In this document: one piece after another, positions 5,592 through 8,067 of the stretch | Numbering within the stretch: the stretch's first letter is position 1 | How the letters are laid out: every line of letters starts with the position of its first letter | Assembly (NCBI GenBank): GCA_946221495.1 | Contig: CAMIFA010000200.1 | Span: forward strand, 1-8,067 | Reading direction: 5' to 3' | Source: an uncultured cyanobacterium | Lineage (GTDB): Bacteria; Cyanobacteriota; Cyanobacteriia; Cyanobacteriales; Chroococcidiopsidaceae | Length of the DNA: 8,067 nt | Program-made: the position numbers and the translations under genes | The notes under the pieces: model-generated | What the model was told of the DNA's origin: nothing | Database searches by the model: none | The model's input: the letters and a program-made list of their open reading frames with translations, nothing else

Positions 5592-6758
5592 TCATAAAAT
5601 TCCCACAAAGTGCAGAAGTCCACGACCGCTAATTAGTTCTATTAATAATGCAGTGAAGCCAATCAGCATGGCAACACGACCATTCCAGATTTCAGCTGAA
5701 GTTGTTATCCCCCACTGCCAACGCTCTTGCGGGTACATCTTGACTTTTTTCTTCATCTGTGTAACCTGGGACAATTTCAGGCTAGGAGATTTTAGGGCTT
5801 CGACAACTAAATCTGCCAGTGCTTCAATGAATAGAGGATGAGTATTAAGGGCGGGTACGCGGCGGAAATTATGAATACCTGCGTGTTCAGCTATTTCTCG
5901 ATATTCAATATCAATTTCTTGGAGTGTTTCGATATGTTCCGAGACAAAACTAATGGGAACAACAAGTAAATCGTTTATACCCTGTGCGCCTAGTTCTTGA
6001 ATTGCGTCTTCCGTGTAGGGCTGGAGCCATTCTACTGGTCCTACTCGGCTTTGGTAAGCTAGAGTATGTTGGTTTGGTCGATGCAGAGTCTGCATAATTA
6101 AATTAGTGCAGTCCTCGATTTCTTGTTGATAAGGATCGCCTGCTTCCTCAACGTAACTGCGAGGAACACCATGAGCGCTAAAGAAGATGTGAACAGAGTC
6201 GGGGTTATCAAACTGTCGTAGTTCCTGAGCAATCAGATCAGCCATTGCCTGGAGATAATTGAGTTGTTTGTACCAGGAAGGGATAACAGTGTATTCAATT
6301 TGCTTAAGTTTGGGATCTTCTAGCCAAATTCTTTGGAGTAACCGAAAGCTAGAACCACTGGTACTGATTGAGAATTGGGGATAGAGAGGCAGAATTACTA
6401 ATTGTTCTATAGAATCGCGCTTGATGCTGGCGATCGCTTCTTCGGTAAATGGATGCCAATAACGCATTCCGACATAAGTTTGGGCTTCTTGCCCGATTGC
6501 CAGCAACTTTTCTTGCAAGGCTTGGGCTTGTGCTTCCGTAATCCGTCGTAGTGGAGAGCCGCCGCCAATTTGCCGATAGTTTTCTTGAGATGTCTTCGTT
6601 CGCCGCGTGGAAATAAACCAAGCTAGGGGTTTTTGCAACCGAGTAAAGGGGATACGAATAATTTCGGGATCGGAAAACAGATTAAACAGAAAGGGACCAA
6701 CTTCATTGAGTTGATCCGGTCCACCAAGATTCAGTAATAAGACCCCGACACGACCCAT
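5592..6758 (-). CDS. hemH: Ferrochelatase with C-terminal CAB-like membrane tail
   Basis: Inserts ferrous iron into protoporphyrin IX, the last step of heme synthesis. The catalytic core covers residues 1 to about 325: N-terminal GVLLLNLGGPD, GMRYWHPFTEEAI (97-109), FSAHGVPRSY with catalytic His196, QSRVGPVEWLQPYTE (236-250) and PISFVSEHIETLQEID (268-283) with the conserved Glu277. A linker of about 25 residues leads to a tail whose AEIWNGRVAMLIGF (355-368) is a chlorophyll a/b-binding-like helix that continues into a hydrophobic stretch. Such tails are typical of cyanobacterial and plastid type-II ferrochelatases and anchor the enzyme in thylakoids near chlorophyll metabolism. Total length 388 fits that class. 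The ATG at 6758 was chosen because MGRVGVLLLNLGGP is the normal N-terminus. The gene is convergent to the membrane-protein gene and divergent from the SAM methyltransferase gene. Confidence 0.97.
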   Translation of the reverse strand: MGRVGVLLLNLGGPDQLNEVGPFLFNLFSDPEIIRIPFTRLQKPLAWFISTRRTKTSQENYRQIGGGSPLRRITEAQAQALQEKLLAIGQEAQTYVGMRYWHPFTEEAIASIKRDSIEQLVILPLYPQFSISTSGSSFRLLQRIWLEDPKLKQIEYTVIPSWYKQLNYLQAMADLIAQELRQFDNPDSVHIFFSAHGVPRSYVEEAGDPYQQEIEDCTNLIMQTLHRPNQHTLAYQSRVGPVEWLQPYTEDAIQELGAQGINDLLVVPISFVSEHIETLQEIDIEYREIAEHAGIHNFRRVPALNTHPLFIEALADLVVEALKSPSLKLSQVTQMKKKVKMYPQERWQWGITTSAEIWNGRVAMLIGFTALLIELISGRGLLHFVGIL

Positions 6759-6800
6759 AGCAGCTACAATGCCCCAATCTTTTCAGCTTTGTTACTAAGT

Positions 6801-6830
6801 TTAACAATATATCTTTAATAAATGTATAAC
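6801..6830 (+). promoter_or_regulatory. Candidate promoter of the SAM methyltransferase gene
   Basis: TTAACA (6801-6806) and TATAAC (6825-6830) each match consensus at 5 of 6 positions, with an 18-bp spacer. The predicted start near 6837 leaves a leader of about 17 bases that includes GAGG (6844-6847), a Shine-Dalgarno 6 bases before the GTG start. The 95-bp gap shared with hemH is AT-rich; I see no equally good promoter toward hemH. Confidence 0.5.
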
Positions 6831-6853
6831 TTAGAATACAAACGAGGTATACC

Positions 6854-7501
6854 GTGGCAACAATTTTAAGAGACTGGAGTTATCGTTATCAATGGTTATA
6901 CGATGGAATCTCGCGTCTGGCTGCTCTGAGTGTAGGCGGGGAAGCACGATTCCGTCAGCTAGCTTTACAAGGTTTAACAATTTTTCCAGAAACCAAAATT
7001 CTAGATTTATGTTGTGGTAGCGGTCAAGCAACTAAGGTATTAGTGCAATACTCCCAAAATGTTACAGGACTTGATGCTTCACCATTATCACTGAAACGAG
7101 CGCGGCAAAATGTGCCGCAAGCGCAGTATGTGGAAGCCTTTGCAGAGGCAATGCCATTTGCTGATAATTCTTTTGATTTAGTACATATCAGCGTTGCATT
7201 GCACGAGATGGAATCAGAGCAATTGCAGCAAATTCTTAAAGAAGTTTACCGAGTGCTGAAACCAGGTGGAATATTTGCCTTAGTAGATTTTCATACACCG
7301 ACTAATTGGCTATTTTTACTAGGAATATCAATATTTTTGCTGTTATTTGAAACTGAGACAGCTTGGCAACTATTGAAAACGGACTTGGTTGAATTATTAA
7401 CAGAGACAGGGTTTAAAGAGTGCGATCCCTGCGGCAAGGGCAAAGCGCTACCCATTTTAAAAGCAGGAGGTAGTTTGCAGGTAATTCAAGCGAAGAAATA
7501 A
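6854..7501 (+). CDS. Class I SAM-dependent methyltransferase (Methyltransf_11/UbiE-like), substrate unknown
   Basis: A 215-residue Rossmann-fold methyltransferase. Motif I is LDLCCGSGQ (50-58), the acidic residue ending strand 2 is Asp74 (GLDAS), the adenine-binding region is AEAMPFADNSFDLV (97-110), and the post-strand-5 motif is LKPGG (135-139). Residues about 152-165 (WLFLLGISIFLLLF) form an unusually hydrophobic stretch near the C-terminal part, suggesting membrane association or a lipophilic substrate such as a quinone or pigment; this is inference. The GTG start at 6854 is supported by GAGG six bases upstream and by the sequence beginning ATILRDWSYRYQWLYDGIS, which looks like a proper N-terminus. 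It is divergent from hemH with 95 bp between. Ubiquinone/menaquinone methyltransferase annotation would be over-precise. Confidence 0.88.
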   Translation: MATILRDWSYRYQWLYDGISRLAALSVGGEARFRQLALQGLTIFPETKILDLCCGSGQATKVLVQYSQNVTGLDASPLSLKRARQNVPQAQYVEAFAEAMPFADNSFDLVHISVALHEMESEQLQQILKEVYRVLKPGGIFALVDFHTPTNWLFLLGISIFLLLFETETAWQLLKTDLVELLTETGFKECDPCGKGKALPILKAGGSLQVIQAKK

Positions 7502-7572
7502 AAGCAATCTCACCGAAAGCTAAAATACGAATAATTTGTTAATTTCATCAGACTTGCTAGTAGGCATCGATC

Positions 7573-7635
7573 ATGTCTGAGAACAAAGGATTAATAAACG
7601 ACCCTCAGATAGAATTGCCTGATTTATATGCCTGA
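7573..7635 (+). CDS. Tiny ORF (20 aa) overlapping the next ORF; possible 5' piece of a frameshifted gene
   Basis: ATG at 7573 opens a 20-codon frame (MSENKGLINDPQIELPDLYA) ending in TGA at 7633-7635. It overlaps the next ORF's ATG by 8 bases. It could be the first part of a single gene: insertion of two bases (AT) in the TATAT run at about 7625-7629 would join the frames as DLY-MPDV. It could equally be a leader peptide or not be translated. No strong ribosome binding site is present. Confidence 0.3.
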   Translation: MSENKGLINDPQIELPDLYA

Positions 7636-7807
7636 TGTAACTCAACAGCAAGTAAGCGCCCTACGTGCTTTGCTGATACCAGTAGCAGAACGTAATGATT
7701 TGCTAGCACAGCAAGCTGCAACTATAGCAGAATACTTTGTCCCTGCTGTTGAGGAGATGGAGTGGATTGAGGAATATGTAGAAGACGATAACTGGGATGA
7801 CGATTAG
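7628..7807 (+). CDS. Small acidic hypothetical protein (59 aa)
   Basis: I do not recognise this protein. It starts MPDVTQQQVSALRALLIPV, has a Gln/Ala-rich amphipathic helical middle, and ends in a strongly acidic tail (EEMEWIEEYVEDDNWDDD). Its ordered composition and the acidic end suggest a genuine, helical, soluble protein, perhaps one that binds a basic partner. There is no Shine-Dalgarno before the ATG at 7628, consistent either with translational coupling to the 20-aa ORF or with loss of a proper start by frameshift. The stop at 7805 lies directly beside the IS remnant, so the 3' end may also have been altered by insertion. Confidence 0.45.
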   Translation: MPDVTQQQVSALRALLIPVAERNDLLAQQAATIAEYFVPAVEEMEWIEEYVEDDNWDDD

Positions 7808-8014
7808 CCAGCCTCGGCTGATAAAAGCGAATACGTTTGAGATTATCTAGACTACTGTACCAACTATTAAAGACTACACACTGTGGGTTCAATTCTCTTG
7901 CTTTTGCCGTGTCCAACATTGCCCGGAAATGGTCGTTTTTCGTAGCTCCATCTACAGACTTTTCGTAGAATTGATAGTCCAAGGGAATAAGACTGTCGCC
8001 TTGAGTCCATAGCA
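7808..8014 (-). pseudogene. IS701/IS4-like transposase gene fragment
   Basis: About 68 residues in one frame (LWTQGDSLIPLDYQFY, DGATKNDHF, then NSWYSSLDNLKRIR) match the middle of the DDE transposases common in cyanobacterial IS701/IS4-type elements, as I recall them. Both the N-terminal part and the C-terminal half, including the final catalytic Glu region, are absent. The position normally occupied by Asp in DSWYSS is Asn. The recognisable similarity fades near 7808-7830 beside the small acidic ORF, and on the other side it stops at 8014, where a different IS end begins. It is a dead remnant. The longer open frame 7722-8030 on this strand joins it by chance to flanking DNA. Confidence 0.75.
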
Positions 8015-8067
8015 TTGACATCCTCCCCACCCTGCTTTTAAGCGAGGATGGGGATTCTTAAACCTCA
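8015..8067 (-). mobile_element. Right end of an IS200/IS605-type element (partial, continues beyond window)
   Basis: Read on the minus strand this is AGGTTTAAGAATCCCC, a strong imperfect hairpin, then GGATGTCAA. The hairpin pairs 8025-8033 with 8045-8053 (nine pairs, one G-T). After a single bulged base at 8044 it continues with 8034-8036 pairing 8041-8043, leaving a 4-base loop. The G-T pair exists only on the minus strand, as expected if that is the transposon strand. A bulged subterminal hairpin followed by TCAA is the form of IS608-like right ends, cleaved after TCAA (8018-8015). A tnpB or tnpA gene should lie beyond 8067. If the gene is tnpB, the omega (guide) RNA would end here. The element may also be only a non-autonomous relic. 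Confidence 0.6.

Noticed and set aside
5563..5841. 92-codon plus-strand frame antisense to the hemH 3' end
   Set aside because: It is a shadow of the CAB tail of hemH with no recognisable protein features. The same applies to the frames inside the methyltransferase, endonuclease, purB and membrane-protein genes.
7809..7820. CAGCC-TC-GGCTG palindrome as a terminator or IS end
   Set aside because: The stem is only 4-5 bp with no T tract, and no matching repeat is seen at the other side of the transposase fragment.
7722..8030. 102-codon open frame on the minus strand as an intact gene
   Set aside because: Only the middle part resembles a transposase. Its first codons come from the IS200/IS605 end and its last part is antisense to the small acidic ORF, so it is a chance fusion.
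1..8067. CRISPR arrays, tRNA or rRNA genes
   Set aside because: No regularly spaced repeats and no tRNA- or rRNA-like segments were seen on either strand by eye.

Overview
The window looks like the chromosome of a cyanobacterium, probably a heterocyst-clade or Chroococcidiopsis-like lineage (the lineage is an inference). The octamer GCGATCGC (HIP1, a cyanobacterial hallmark) occurs seven times. The ferrochelatase has the C-terminal chlorophyll a/b-binding-like (CAB) tail typical of cyanobacteria. The IS remnants at the right edge also resemble common cyanobacterial elements.

Layout, left to right. (1) 2-886, +: the 3' part of a comM/yifB-type AAA+ ATPase gene, cut by the window edge. (2) 890-3310: a compact, apparently complete Type II restriction-modification (R-M) cassette with its own controller. 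It comprises a 5-methylcytosine DNA methyltransferase (948-2096, +), a tail-to-tail HNH-like restriction endonuclease candidate (2104-3015, -), and a small HTH controller (C) protein gene (2990-3259, -) that overlaps the endonuclease gene by 26 bp. Two C-box-like 11-bp palindromes 15 bp apart lie upstream of the C gene (3282-3292 and 3297-3307). One nearly identical box lies upstream of the methyltransferase gene (904-914). The gene order and the 2+1 operator arrangement resemble the Esp1396I class of controlled systems. The cassette contains no HIP1 site. (3) 3375-4670, +: purB (adenylosuccinate lyase) with a TTG start and a good intrinsic terminator. (4) 4823-5368, +: a multi-span membrane protein resembling DUF4126. 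(5) 5592-6758, -: hemH with CAB tail. (6) 6854-7501, +: a class I SAM methyltransferase of unknown substrate, divergent from hemH. (7) 7573-7807, +: one or two tiny ORFs of unknown function that overlap or are frameshifted. (8) 7808-8014, -: a fragment of an IS701/IS4-like transposase gene, abutted at 8015 by what looks like the right end of an IS200/IS605-type element (bulged hairpin plus TCAA end) that runs out of the window.

How the parts work together. The R-M genes form a self-regulated module. The C protein should activate and then limit its own promoter, which also drives the endonuclease gene, and should repress the methyltransferase promoter. This gives the usual delay that lets methylation precede restriction in a new host. 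The flanking genes are housekeeping (DNA uptake/recombination, purine synthesis, heme synthesis), so the cassette is best read as an acquired island between comM and purB. The most notable observations are the 2+1 operator set, a perfect β-clamp-binding-like pentapeptide at the methyltransferase N-terminus, the four CxxC pairs of the endonuclease, and the IS200/IS605 end joined to another transposon's transposase gene. If that element makes a TnpB guide RNA, the joined gene would supply its guide.
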